A stretch of 27,919 nt of DNA from Zygophlyctis sp. KS116 (lineage: Eukaryota > Chytridiomycota), in the NCBI GenBank assembly GCA_054661495.1, contig BAAFSQ010000131.1, positions 1-27,919 on the forward strand, written 5' to 3'. A program made the position numbers and the translations under genes. Of the stretch, positions 1-9,371 are shown in pieces; the first letter of the stretch is position 1, and the number at the start of each line of letters is the position of its first letter. The notes beneath the pieces are model-generated. The model was not told the DNA's origin and made no database searches. It saw nothing but the letters and a program-made list of their open reading frames with translations.

Positions 1-85
1 TTGTCTAGTCTCGATTTCTCATATCTGTTTGTCTGCTGTTACCTATATAAAGAACCTCAGTCTTCTTGGCCTTAACACAACACAA

Positions 86-157
86 GCTTGTATAGTATAG
101 TGGTTATTATGGCTCGTTGTGGCCGTGCAGACGTAGGTTCGATTCCTGCTACAAGCA
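86..157 (+). tRNA. tRNA-His (anticodon GTG)
   Basis: Decodes CAC/CAU histidine codons. The 72-nt sequence folds as a cloverleaf. The acceptor stem GCTTGTA (86-92) pairs perfectly with TACAAGC (150-156), and the discriminator base is A157. The D-arm is of the GTAT-AGTGGTTA-TTAT type. The anticodon loop TTGTGGC carries GTG at 119-121, and the T-arm GTAGG/CCTGC encloses TTCGATT. A run of five T from about 159 can serve as the Pol III terminator. The internal A and B boxes are intact. The anticodon stem GCTCG/CGTGC has one T-T mismatch in its middle pair, so it may be slightly degenerate. The arrangement closely resembles the histidine tRNA class of fungi and animals. Confidence 0.88.
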
Positions 158-835
158 ATTTTTGGTTTTGTTGGGAGTCTTTCAATCAACTGCTATTGTA
201 TTTAGGGCTGTAGGTTCGATTCTTCAATCCTAACTATCTAGCAGCTGGAAGAATTTTTGCCACTGGTGTCATGAATGTTGAAACTAGCTCACCCAGATGT
301 AATTCTTTTTTGAACGAATCGAAAGTCCTCTTTTGTTCAAAACACCAAATTTAACCCTAACCTCTATCAAGAATCAGAAGCGTGCATTGAGATTTACACT
401 TAAGACCAAAACATTCCAGCAGTACGTCGCTATCCTCTGCAAGATTAATGAGAAAGTTGGTATAATAGGCCATAATTACATTATGATGTTCAAAGGGTGA
501 GGTGGCGTAGGGGCAGACTCTTTGAATGAAAAAACAAGACAGTTACGTTGTCTATCGAACTGAGACTAGGTTTTGTTTCCAGATCAGTATTCCTGATTTT
601 GATAAGTGTCAATAGATTCTTTGTATCTATATCCTTCTTTTAAACAAACATCTAGCGCTTTAAGCTGTTTAACATTGTATTTTTCTTCTTCTACATGTTT
701 GAAAAGAAAGTGTAACAAATTTGAAATCCCGGAGTAAGTATGATCTATCTTACAATTTTTTACCTATAATATCATTTGCTGAATTCACCCGTAATGAAGG
801 AATCCGCAACTTGTACCTCCTGATAAACTACCTAA
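158..835. other. Unassigned DNA between tRNA and copia-1
   Basis: No gene is recognised. At 210-222 there is a second copy of the T-arm/B-box segment of the upstream tRNA (GTAGGTTCGATTC), probably a partial tRNA duplication. A telomere-like tract AACCCTAACCT lies at 353-363. A 43-codon open frame ends at 500, but nothing firm supports it as a gene. Confidence 0.5.
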
Positions 836-887
836 GTTAAAAGATAAGCAAAGCTTTATCTGAGAATACTAATCCATCAGTGTAATT
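836..887 (+). repeat. Left terminal repeat of copia-1 (52 bp)
   Basis: It begins GTTAAAAGATAAGC and is identical over 52 bp to 4888-4939. It contains the 8-bp palindrome AAAGCTTT. It sits 24 bp upstream of the gag start, where the end of a left LTR is expected. Confidence 0.7.
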
Positions 888-911
888 GATTAAGAGTCTC
901 AATCGCTTGTA

Positions 912-1739
912 ATGGAAACAACTGAAACTAACCAAGGCTCGAAAAGACTTCTGCTCAAAGGCCACGACAATTTCATCGAATGGATGAAAAGATTCAGAGC
1001 ATATGCAGAAATTGAAGAATGGGGAACATACAAAGATGGAAAGTTCACCCACACAAGTGAGCAAAAAGGGAAGGAAGCAAAAAAATGGGTAATAGGAAAT
1101 ATGAGCGACGAGGCTATAAGCCCCATCGACCCTTCGCAATCAATTAAAGTCATTCTTGAAAGACTAAATGAAGTATTCGGATATAGAAATTACTCTCCTT
1201 CCAACCAAAAGCAAACTATTCTCTCATTGATTCAATTCCCAATTGGGAAGGATCCTAATCAGGTTTTCTTATGGTTAGGGAAACAGTTAGATATTCTTGA
1301 GCTGTGCAATGGAAAGATTACTGTGGATTTTCTTAGAAACGTGTTTGAAGAAGGTTTATCATGCACTAGAAGTGCAAATTCAGTCTTTATTGAAAATAGT
1401 GACTTCTGGGCTGAAATGAGAGGAAGGCTAAATGAACTAGATGATAGTGAATTTTTGGATATCTCTAGAATAAGACAGAGAGTTTGGAAATTCTGGGATG
1501 CACGAAGAAACAAGAAAATTAAAGTCGATCAATCGGCATTTGATCCTACTATCAAATTAGCTAGTGCTCTAAATGTCAACTCTACGCTAAAGAAAAAGAA
1601 GAATTGCACTTATTGTTCAAAATGGCGCAAGAGACTTTCCAGCAGTCATGATACAGATAATTGTTTCTATGGTGATGTCGAAGGATATAATAAGAAGGAG
1701 GCGAATTTGCTAGATAATGACAGCAATAAATCATCTTAG
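912..1739 (+). pseudogene. copia-1 gag
   Basis: The 275-codon frame starts with ATG at 912 and encodes the capsid-forming Gag protein. Residues about 15-200 are of the helical copia Gag type, with an early LLLKGHDNFIEWMKRF segment resembling the Gag N-terminus. The C-terminus carries a zinc-knuckle variant, C-x2-C-x9-H-x4-C (CTYC...H...C, near residues 233-251), with five more residues between the second Cys and the His than the usual CX2CX4HX4C. A paralogous copy of this segment lies at 7135-7455 on the other strand. The frame ends at TAG (1737-1739), and the protease continues in the same frame directly after it. Either this is a single nonsense mutation or, less likely, a readthrough site as in some retroviruses. 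Confidence 0.8.
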
Positions 1740-2003
1740 ATATACCTGGTTTTTCCTGTGTTTGAACACCCAACTAGCAAAATAATATATGACACAGGCT
1801 GCACACCAAATAGCTACTTTAGAGATGAAACATTGAATATGACTAAATGTCGTGGATCTGTGTTAACAGCCTCTAATGAAAGGATTAATACGTACGGAGT
1901 TGGTGAAATTGAAATTGGACGTCTTAAATTGAAAAGCGTGGTTCATGTTTCACAATTCAAGTATAATCTCCTATCGGGAATACAGATAATGGGAGAGGGT
2001 TAA
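1740..2003 (+). pseudogene. copia-1 protease region
   Basis: Aspartic protease that processes the Gag-Pol polyprotein. It is in the same frame as gag, immediately after the TAG at 1737. The active-site motif is IIYDTGCTPNSYF, with the catalytic Asp in D-T-G. Downstream, NTYGVGEIEIG and VVHVSQFKYNLLS match the flap and C-terminal strands of copia proteases. A frameshift near 1985-1995 moves the coding sequence into the next frame, where it continues towards integrase. The family normally has no stop between gag and protease. Confidence 0.75.
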
Positions 2004-3043
2004 CTCAATTAATAGAAGACGGTGTACTAAAAATTATGAACAAGTCCGGGGATGTCTTAGCTTTGGGTGAATATAACCCACAAAGTGGGCTGATTAAAAT
2101 GAAGACTGAATGTGCATTGAATGTAATAGATTCTAAACGAGACATACATCACTGGCATAAACTATTTGGCCACTTCAACAAAAGATCAGTTCTTAGGAAT
2201 TTGAATTTAAACAAAATCTCTGCCTCTGAATCGTCGAAGGAGTGCGAAGAATGTCTTAAAGGAAAATCAAAAGTGTCTAAAAAAATGAAAACCAATAATA
2301 GTAAAGCATATGAACTATTGGAGATGATAGAATCTGATTCCACGCCATTTCCAATCGATTCATACGATGGGTTCTCTCATAATTTAAAATTTGTTGACCG
2401 GAAAAGTGGGTGGATATCATCTGTGTTCATTAAACGACTAAATTCAATTACAACATTGGAAGCCTTTAAAATATTTAAAGCTCGATTTGAAAATGTCACA
2501 AATCACAAAATTCGCATGATTAGAACTGATGGGGGCAGCGAATATAAGAATGTATTCCAAGATTTCTTAACTTCTGAAGGCATTGTAAAGCAAACTACCT
2601 CTCCTACTCATAAGCATCTTCCCGCAAGAGCAGAAAGAGCGCATAGGACTGTACTTGAATTAGCTAGAAGTTGTCATTCAGACTCAAAACTACCTTTGAA
2701 ATACTGTTCAGATGCACAAAGATATGTGGTATATACATTGAATCGAATAATTAGAGACACTGATAATAAATCACCGTATGAACATATATATGGAAAGCCG
2801 CCCAACTTATTCAATCTTCATGCTTTTGGTTCAATCTGCTTTTTTTATCAGCCTTAAGCTAAAAGATTAAAAGGAAAACTAACTGATTCAGGTGAAAGAT
2901 GCCGCTTCTTAGGTTATGGTGATGATGATTCACTGGTAGAGCATAAACAAGGATATAAGTTATTAAGGGAATCAGACAGGAAAATAATTTATAGCCCTGA
3001 TGTCAAGTTTCTGGATGATACACAGATCAATATCAGAAACTAG
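2004..3043 (+). pseudogene. copia-1 integrase
   Basis: This integrase would insert the cDNA into the genome. The N-terminal zinc-binding HHCC module is seen as HHWHKLFGH and CEECLKGK. In the catalytic core the first Asp is within DSYDGFSHNLKFVDRK, the second in MIRTDGGSEY, and the Glu in RAERAHRT, so the DDE triad looks intact. The frame is open from about 2004, is interrupted by one in-frame TAA at 2855-2857, and runs on in the same frame to TAG at 3041-3043 through a recognisable C-terminal stretch (RCRFLGYGDDD). A frameshift near 3035 then leads into the integrase-RT linker. Confidence 0.8.
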
Positions 3044-3154
3044 ATGATGCGATTGAGTTAGGACACATAGAGACAAGAGAACGAGCCGCATCCAATTTAA
3101 GTGTTGACCCGCTAGTAAATCTTTGCCGTTCACTTAATGTCACTTTAGGACAAA

Positions 3155-4780
3155 TTGCTTGTGATGATTTTTTTTAGTGTTGCAGCAGCTATGGGATGCC
3201 CACTAACTTATGAAGAAGCAATTAACTGTGAGGATAAACAAAATTGGATTCAAGCAATGGACAAAGAAATGGACTGTATTAAGAAGGCTAGAACTTGGGA
3301 TCTTAAAGTCATTGAGAAGTCAGATTTAAAGCCAGTGAAGTGCAAATGGGTTTTTACTAAAAAGTTTGATAAGTCTGGAAACGTTAAAAAGTTTAAGGCT
3401 AGACTGGTTGCAAAAGGGAATAGTCAGAAATATGGAATAGATTATATGGAAACATTTGCACCTGTGATCAAATTTAAATCTGTCAGAACACTAATTGCAC
3501 TAGCTGCATGCTTAAATTTGGAAGCATATCAAGATGACGTCCCATCCGCCTTTTTAAAGGGAGATCTGAAGGAGACAGTAGTTATGACTCAGCCAGAAGG
3601 CTATCATCAAGGTGCAAAGAATACATATTGTCTGCTTAAGAAAACTTTGTATGGCCTCAAACAAAGCCCTCGAGAATGGAATGAGGTCATACATTCGTAC
3701 TTGATTTCTCAAGGTTTCGGTCAATCACAGGCAGATCCCTGCATCTATTATATGGGAAATGAAGAAAAATTAATACTAGTTGGAGTATATGTTGATGATA
3801 TTATTTCTATTGGGAAAGGAAAATATATTGAAGATTTTAGGAATAATATAAGAAGTGAATTCGGAATACAGGAAGGTGCTAAACTGGAGTGGTATTTGGG
3901 AATAGCAATACACAGAACAGGAGAAGGAGATTATAATATCGATCAATCTGTTTACACAAAGCAAAAAATCAATGAATTTAATGATTGGATACCATATGGA
4001 GGCCATTCAAGTCCTCTCCCATCGGACTACTTAAAATTATTAAAGGAAGCAGAAACTGAAAATGCAGATACTAGTCAATTTCCTTATAGACAAATAATTG
4101 GAAGTTTTATGTATTGCATGCTAGGAACAAGACCTGATCTTGCTGTTGGAATTTCCATTTTAAGTCAATTCTTGGAGAAGCCTAAACCCACTCATGTAAA
4201 ACTTGCTAAATATCTTCTTCAATATGTTAAAGTTAATACAAATTTGGGTATAACCTATAAAGCAAATACCAAACCAATACTAAGAGGATATGCAGATGCC
4301 TCATATGCAAGTGAAATTGATTACAGTTCTAGAAGTGGCTATGGGTTCATTATGGCAGGAGGACTTATATCATGGTATTCTGGGAAACAAAAGAAGACAG
4401 TTCCTGCACAATCATCAGCAGAAGCTGAATACTATGCAGCTGTGTTAGCAGCAAATGAGGCTATCTGGTTCCGGCAATTACTTCTTGATTTAGGTTTCCC
4501 TCAAGGTACAATCACAATCTACGAGGACAATCAAGCATGCATTAGCTTGACAAAGAATCCGGAAGACCACAAAAGAACCAAGCATATACAGATTAAATAT
4601 CATGTTATAAGAGGATATGTAAAAGAAAATTTAATCAAATTTGAATATTGCAGAACAAATGATCAACTGGCAGATATATTTACTAAAGGTGTTCCAGGAC
4701 CTAAATTGAGGAGTGTTATGGAAGATCTTGGAATAAGAAAGTTGGAAAATATTGCGTTTAAAGGTCAGGGGGACAGTTAA
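3155..4780 (+). pseudogene. copia-1 reverse transcriptase-RNase H
   Basis: A 541-codon uninterrupted frame. It opens with the copia RT entry motif (MGCPLTYEEAINCED...W..AMDKEMD). Next comes KWVFTKKFDKSGNVKKFKARLVAKG, the finger region, then DVPSAFLKGDL with the first catalytic Asp region, YGLKQSPREWN, and the polymerase active site VYVDDI. The RNase H domain follows: GYADASYA, SSAEAEYYAA and YEDNQACI supply the D-E-D residues, and KHIQIKYHVIR ends the domain. It is the longest intact frame in the window. An extra T in a T8 run near 3172 separates it from the upstream linker frame, so it lacks a natural start and is read as part of a broken polyprotein. Confidence 0.9.
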
Positions 4781-4831
4781 AATAAGACCTTCTCACTATG
4801 AATGCAGAGTGTAAACTGATAGGGTTTAGTT

Positions 4832-4939
4832 GTTAAAAGATAAGCAAAGCTTTATCTGAGAATAATAATCCATCAGGTAATAAAGTTGTTAAAAGATAAG
4901 CAAAGCTTTATCTGAGAATACTAATCCATCAGTGTAATT
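4832..4939 (+). repeat. Tandem terminal repeats at copia-1 right end
   Basis: Two copies of a 45-bp unit that starts TGTTAAAAGATAAGC and ends CCATCA (4831-4875 and 4887-4931) are separated by 11 bp. The second copy plus its next 8 bp matches the left repeat 836-887 exactly. TG...CA ends are typical of copia LTRs, but 45 bp is far too short for a normal LTR. The units may be LTR-internal tandem repeats or a fragment of the LTR. Confidence 0.7.
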
Positions 4940-4962
4940 AATACAGAAGTTTATTTACATTA

Positions 4963-5247
4963 ATGAACGTATTGGTTGTAGGAGTATATAAATCAGAAGC
5001 CCAGATTCAACTTAATAATGTTTTACTTATCAAACCCGATATATATTTAAATGATGATGAAAAAAACGAATACTGCCTTAAAGTTTATGCATTAATTAAT
5101 GGAGTGGAATCAGACTGGTTTAAGAATAAGGTCAACCCATTTGAGCATAGCCACTGTTTCGTTCCAGGCTTTGGGTTGAAAACAGTACTTTGCCGAAGAC
5201 GAATATCCATTACCAATTGTGGCTTTTTTTTCGTTTGTTTTACCTGA
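4963..5247 (+). CDS. Unidentified ORF downstream of copia-1
   Basis: 94 codons from ATG, 23 bp after the copia-1 repeat. The first 75 residues have regular alternation of hydrophobic and polar residues (VLVVGVYKSEAQIQLNNVLL, then YCLKVYALINGVESDWF), suggesting a beta-rich fold. The last part (CGFFFVCFT) looks like run-on. No family is recognised. It could be an exon or a relic of an element interrupted by copia-1. Confidence 0.25.
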   Translation: MNVLVVGVYKSEAQIQLNNVLLIKPDIYLNDDEKNEYCLKVYALINGVESDWFKNKVNPFEHSHCFVPGFGLKTVLCRRRISITNCGFFFVCFT

Positions 5248-5381
5248 TGTTAGATGAAAATTAAAAAACCTGGCTGGCCTTTAAATGTAACCAGTGGCTC
5301 TATTTCTTGCCAGATAAAGTACCAGCAAAACACACCGTAGCTCGAAAATCACCCGTTCTGGTTTTAGCTCTATTCACTGAT

Positions 5382-5663
5382 TTAGCGCCTTTTGATACGA
5401 CTTTCCGATTGGCTGATTGTCATAATAACATGGGGTCTCAAATTTTCCAAGTGCTGTCCCAAAGGCTTTGGTCCTGTATGAAATGTCAGTTGTCTTTTTA
5501 CATAATCAACATCAGTGTCAATTTCCTTGGTCCCTTTTGATATGCCATATCCGTTGCATACTGCTGATGGACTGTTTTTTTGAGCTAATAGAAATAATCG
5601 TTTCTTCTGGCTTAAATCAAAATTGTAATTCCGCTGTCTCTTATGCACAGGAGTATTTTCCAT
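5382..5663 (-). pseudogene. Helix-turn-helix fragment, possibly pogo-type transposase N-terminus
   Basis: A 93-codon frame on the minus strand. After a basic start (HKRQRNYNFDLSQKKRLFLL) comes SPSAVCNGYGISKGTK. The spacing of KKRLFLLAQKN, SPSAVCNGYGIS and KGT matches the psq/CENP-B-type helix-turn-helix that begins pogo/Tigger transposases. TFHTGPKPLGQHLENL then resembles the G-x-KPL.P.LE linker of that family. No DDE catalytic domain follows. The assignment rests on motif resemblance only. Confidence 0.3.
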
Positions 5664-5781
5664 TATCTTTCTCTGCGAACTCTCTTAGCAAAATTACGCG
5701 AAAAAAACTTTAACGTGTTCGAACGACCGGCGGATTTACGGTAGTAGTGTTTTATTTTGGTGATTTATAATTTGGCCAACT

Positions 5782-6024
5782 TTAAGAAAAGGCATCTTTA
5801 CTGATTTGCACTTCTGAATAAAACTTTGGTCGATTAGCATCTTTGACTAAATGATGGCAAGTAAAATATTGACTATGTAGAAAATCCCTACAACTACAAA
5901 CCCATGATTCAATGTTAGTAAAGCTTGCAGAATCCTTTTCGTTTTTTGATTCTCGCATCCAATCTGCTTGTAGTAAAGTAAACCAAAGAGGGCTTCTCCT
6001 TCCGGATTGAGTCTGATCTTTTTT
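5782..6024 (-). pseudogene. Mutator-like (MULE) transposase C-terminus with SWIM zinc finger
   Basis: On the minus strand an 80-codon frame ends at TAA (5782-5784). It contains WVCSCRDFLHSQYFTCHHLV, a C-x-C-x(n)-C-x-H SWIM zinc finger, the hallmark of the C-terminus of MULE transposases. The preceding SPLWFTLLQADWMRESKNEK matches the helical stretch found before the SWIM motif in MULEs. Upstream, a T-rich tract ending in CAG (RC of 6025-6034) could be a splice acceptor. The catalytic DDE domain is not visible in neighbouring DNA, so this is a truncated copy. Confidence 0.6.
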
Positions 6025-6171
6025 CTGAAAAAAAGAAGGTATTAATCATTTGCTCTCCTTTTTTTGCAAAGCTTGAGATGAGGAAAAACGCATTTAGAGT
6101 AAATGTGATTAGATATTGATTTGATAATCCGAAATTTGACTCCGCTATGTTCAATATACTGTAGATTTATA

Positions 6172-6400
6172 TCATTTAATATATCTTTCAAATCCAGAGT
6201 CTAAATCTTTTACGTCTGCAATAATAAAAACTGCTTTCCCCTATTGAATATTGAATTTTATATCCATAAAATCTAGAACAACTAGAACGGGGAAATTTTC
6301 TATATCTTTCTGCAAGCAAAAACAGCAGGTCTTATTGACATTTCCGCTTTTACATATTTTTCTATAGAATATGTATTCCCACATTTGGGGCAGAGCATCC
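6172..6400 (-). pseudogene. Zinc-ribbon-like coding relic, unidentified
   Basis: Minus-strand reading gives LCPKCGNTYSIEKYV and then, after a 1-nt frame change, SGNVNKTCCFCLQKDIENF. That is two Cys-x2-Cys pairs about 20 residues apart, as in a zinc ribbon. The frame continues through one in-frame TAG into GKAVFIIADVKDLDSGFERY and stops at 6172. It has coding-like composition but no family I can name. It lies directly upstream, in transcript sense, of the SWIM-finger relic and might belong to the same decayed element. Confidence 0.3.
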
Positions 6401-6659
6401 CAAAAAAAATTCTACACGTCTCTCCATTTTAATCTCAAAAATTCATATTCAAAATTAATCATATTTAATCATATTTAATTGGTATTTAAGATTCCAACGA
6501 ATGGTCCAGAACTTTCAAAACAATTCTACTGTTAGATATTTAAAATGCCTCTGCTTCATAAAAAACGTTGCTAGATTATAAGATTTTTGAAAAATTTCTT
6601 CTGACATAAATTCGACTGGCACTTTTTTATTTAAAGCCTCAGGGTTAGGCTTAGAAATA
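6401..6659. other. AT-rich DNA without recognised genes
   Basis: No convincing frame. A telomere-like GGGTTAGGC lies at 6644-6652, immediately beside the truncated end of the copia-2 fragment. A short direct repeat ATCATATTTA occurs near 6459-6478. Confidence 0.4.
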
Positions 6660-7470
6660 ATTGTCTATGAATTATATAACATGTTTTGATAAAGTTCGTT
6701 TGAGCATTTGAGAACCTACGTGTCCTAATTTTCTATGCCAATTATATAAATCCAATGGATACTTTATGTTATTTGCAACATTTCCTTGATGATCCACGTC
6801 ATTAAGTTCAATCAATCCATATTCTTGATTGTATTGTCCAGTACATACAACTTTATCTCCTTTGAGAATTTCTAGCCGATTATTATAAAGTACTTGTCTT
6901 AATCCCATTTTCATAATTTGTATCCCAGATACTGGATTCTACGAGAAGTTTGGAACATGTCTGACTCCTTAAAGTAAAATGTCACCGACTTTTACATTAC
7001 CGAATCCATTTGACAACACTTTTTCATTTGATGCTGTTTTAACTAAACTTTGACTTATGATAAAATGGATGCCCTCTCTCGTAAGTAACTTGTTGGAGTA
7101 CAGCCACTTTCATGAAAGGTTCGGACCTTTTCTGTTAAAAACATTGATACTGAGAATATAGTTTACTTGATTCTGCTAAATCAGACTTGTTGATTTTATC
7201 CCAACTTTCTTCATGCCCAAAGAAGCAATTATCGGTCATATGTATTGTCTTTCTGAATTTTACGAAAAAGTCACAACAAGTCTTACCTTTCTTTCCGGAT
7301 AGATTATATGCCGCTGTCAAATTTTTTGTTGGATCAAAGGCTGTTTTATCAACTGCAATCCTTTTATTTCTGTGTGCCTCCCAGAACTCCCAGAGGGTTA
7401 GCGGTATTGCATATAAAAAAAGTTGCTTCAGTACTTGCTCAAGATACGCCATCACAAAAAATCAAAATCA
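6660..7470 (-). pseudogene. copia-2 gag-protease-preintegrase fragment
   Basis: Minus-strand relic of the same family as copia-1. Order of reading: Gag C-terminus at 7135-7455 (EFWEAHRNKRIAVDKTAFDP, clearly homologous to copia-1 KFWDARRNKKIKVDQSAFDP, then a degenerate Cys/His knuckle ending HMTDNCFFG). Then a protease remnant around 7060-7110 reading HESGCTPTSY, where the active-site Asp is replaced by Glu. Then the pre-integrase module at 6672-6914 with LYNWHRKLGHVG, the first His pair of the HHCC zinc module. Several frame changes separate these pieces. The fragment ends near 6660, next to a telomere-like motif; everything from the catalytic integrase core onward is missing. Confidence 0.75.
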
Positions 7471-7514
7471 GATATGGATGACGTTGTTAATCAAAGGTTT
7501 TTTAAATATGATTA

Positions 7515-8748
7515 AGATGTAGAGTTGTTGATTGTTTGGCGATAACACCACAAATATCAGAATTATGCGGTGAAGAAACAGCTGATCTGTTAAATTCAAT
7601 TGGTAAGTTAGGTTTAGCTTATTATTTTAACAATTTAGTTACCAGTAGTTTCATTTATCGTAGGCTCTAGCTGCTTTGTTTCTGCTGATGAAAATTTAAA
7701 TTGGTAAGCCTCTTTTTTAGTCGGCTGGAAAGGAACAGGAAAGTCTCCTATTTTGAAAACTATCTACAAGCCTCTACGGGAAATTCTACGCTGCCATCAG
7801 ACTGAGGGAGAAGATTATATTTTTTTGGATGGTGCTCTCGAAGGCATGACATCTCAGTTGATGCTCAATGATGGTGAATTGTTAGAAATTTCAAGTGGGG
7901 CAGAATCATTTTTATCAAAATTGTACTCAGTAAAAGGTAATATATCTTATTTAAAACACAGATGATAACAAGTTTCGCAGTATGTATTAAAATTTCAATT
8001 CAAATGTGTAACTAAAACACGGAGACCACAGAGGTTGATAATGTGGCCCTCAATTTTATTGGATGCATTCATCCACAAACTATCATTACGTTTTTAAATA
8101 TCCAAGAGCAAAACCATGATGGTTTGCTTGAACGGTTACTTTAATTCTTTAACACATAGCTTCTTAATTTCTACGTTTAATGTAGAATCAACGATGGAAC
8201 ATATGCGCCAAAATTTTTTTAATAATACCATTCTGAAAGGTTACCTTTACTTTTTATTTAAAGATATTTTTACAAAATTTTTTGAAACACATCATAGTGC
8301 GATTAAGCAGAGTGTTATTTATGCTCTATATATAACTATGTTTCAGCACTACTAAGCACAACAGATGAGGATCTAAACGCTGAGTATGCAAAACTATCTG
8401 GAATGGTCTTGAGAATTTCAGGTGTACTGACAGTATTGGAGAATGTATGATGACTATCATTAATTATAGGCTCTACAAAAGAAAACTTTTTCCCCCAATA
8501 TTTCAGGGGAGGAGTTTGAACAAGCTTATCGAATAGCAAATTATTTTTTACATCAACGGTATATTTGTATTTTTTAATTGAAAGTATCATTTTGAAGAAT
8601 GGGAATTTGAACAAGCATAAAAGCATCTAGTCTTTCAGTTCCAGAGAGAGAGTTGGAAGAAATTTTAATTTGTCCAACAAATGTGGATATCTACAATGTG
8701 AAAAAGTTCTTTACTGCTCCGGCCGATCAGTATCAAACTCTGACTTAA
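7515..8748 (+). pseudogene. DUF3987-type P-loop ATPase gene, intron-bearing, probably decayed
   Basis: Signature segments of the DUF3987 family appear in order. A Walker A loop VGWKGTGKSPILKT is at about 7720-7760. FLDGALEGMTSQLMLNDGEL with SSGAESFLSKLY is at 7820-7930. NFIGCIHPQTIITF...DGLLERLL is at 8043-8141. A helical C-terminus follows: LSGMVLRISGVLTVLEN (to 8444) and FEQAYRIANYFLHQRY (8507-8565). DUF3987 proteins in bacteria and phages are often associated with primase/helicase functions. Introns: 7937-7961 (25 nt) and 8445-8469 (25 nt); removing the latter joins the two helices in frame. A further candidate GT...AG intron of about 60 nt starts at 7602. Unexplained frame changes near 8010, between 8144 and 8350, and at the stop at 8575 suggest a pseudogene, although extra introns are possible. 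The frame 8629-8745 may be a C-terminal extension. Confidence 0.65.
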
Positions 8749-9371
8749 TACGATCTCGACTTAGGCCCTAACCCTGGAACCCTCAGATATTACTTAACCA
8801 ATAGAGCTGATTGTAAGGGCAGGGTTTGGGCTGGTAACGAAGACTTTAAGCTCTAGCAATGGAAATAAGAAAGTAAGGTCAATTTCATTTATTTTAGGAA
8901 AATGTAGCCAAACTTGAAAATTACCTTACAAGTAAAATTACGGAAACGGCCATTGGTAGAGCCCGTTTCCGCCTTTTTCGTTTGGAGGGGAATAGTTCAG
9001 TTTTTTACGAATTTCAATACTGGTAAACTCAAAAAAACCTGCAGATTTTGCTTAGGAACTTCTAACACCACACCAGAAATAAAAGAAATAGTTTTAAAAA
9101 GCTTTTGTGATATAAATTTTAAGCGACTTGCTTCCAGAAACCATGTTCGTAGTCACCGATTCTGAAGACATAGACACTTAAGATTTGAAAGACACATTCT
9201 GTAGTCTATAATTTATGTAGTCTTTAAATACTTCAAAGTGTGTTGGAAATAGTGAATCCTACCTCTCCGTGGTGATCAGGTTTTGTAGCTTACGTGGTTT
9301 GGGTTCTGTCAGATTAACAGTCGAAATGCTCCGAATTAAAGCGGCCACTGGTTCCATTCCCAGGTTAGGCC
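8749..9371. other. Region without firm genes
   Basis: A telomere-like GCCCTAACCCT lies at 8765-8775, just past the end of the DUF3987 gene, and AGGTTAGGCC lies at 9362-9371, at the edge of the copia RT fragment. An 83-codon frame (8914-9165) contains one Cys-x2-Cys (KTCRFC) but is not recognisable. Confidence 0.4.

Larger units (their letters stand above)
836..4939 (+). mobile_element. Ty1/copia retrotransposon (copia-1), decayed
   Basis: This is a near full-length copia element. In order it encodes gag, protease, integrase, reverse transcriptase and RNase H, which is the copia order (integrase before RT). A 52-bp sequence at 836-887 recurs exactly at 4888-4939, and a variant lies at 4832-4876. 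These are the only terminal-repeat candidates visible. A purine-rich tract around 4762-4773 just before the gag-pol stop is a candidate polypurine tract. The full left LTR is not visible: sequence present at the right end before the repeat (about 4781-4830) has no counterpart before 836. Lesions: in-frame TAG at 1737, frameshift near 1990, in-frame TAA at 2855, frameshift near 3035, and an extra T in a run of eight near 3172. The element is probably inactive. Confidence 0.85.

Noticed and set aside
372-500. 43-codon frame ALRFTLKTKTFQQYVAILCK resembling the start of a Hus1/PCNA-type checkpoint protein
   Set aside because: Too short, with no start codon and no recognisable continuation downstream even allowing short introns; the resemblance is a few hydrophobic positions only.
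837-1153. Minus-strand frames opposite copia-1 gag
   Set aside because: Antisense of the gag coding region with low-complexity Phe/Ser/Leu composition; no motif.
7187-7522. 111-codon + strand frame
   Set aside because: Antisense to the copia-2 Gag fragment, which has clear homology to copia-1 on the other strand.
7711-7727. 17-nt GTAAGCC...TTTTTTAG as an intron before the DUF3987 P-loop
   Set aside because: Removing it does not bring ENLNW and VGWKGTGKS into one frame; a deletion or a different splice pair is needed.
8336-8626. 96-codon minus-strand frame
   Set aside because: Antisense to the DUF3987 C-terminal exons, which join in frame across a 25-nt intron on the + strand.
8914-9165. 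83-codon + strand frame with a single CRFC pair, superficially like a ZAD zinc finger
   Set aside because: Only one Cys pair and no matching second half.
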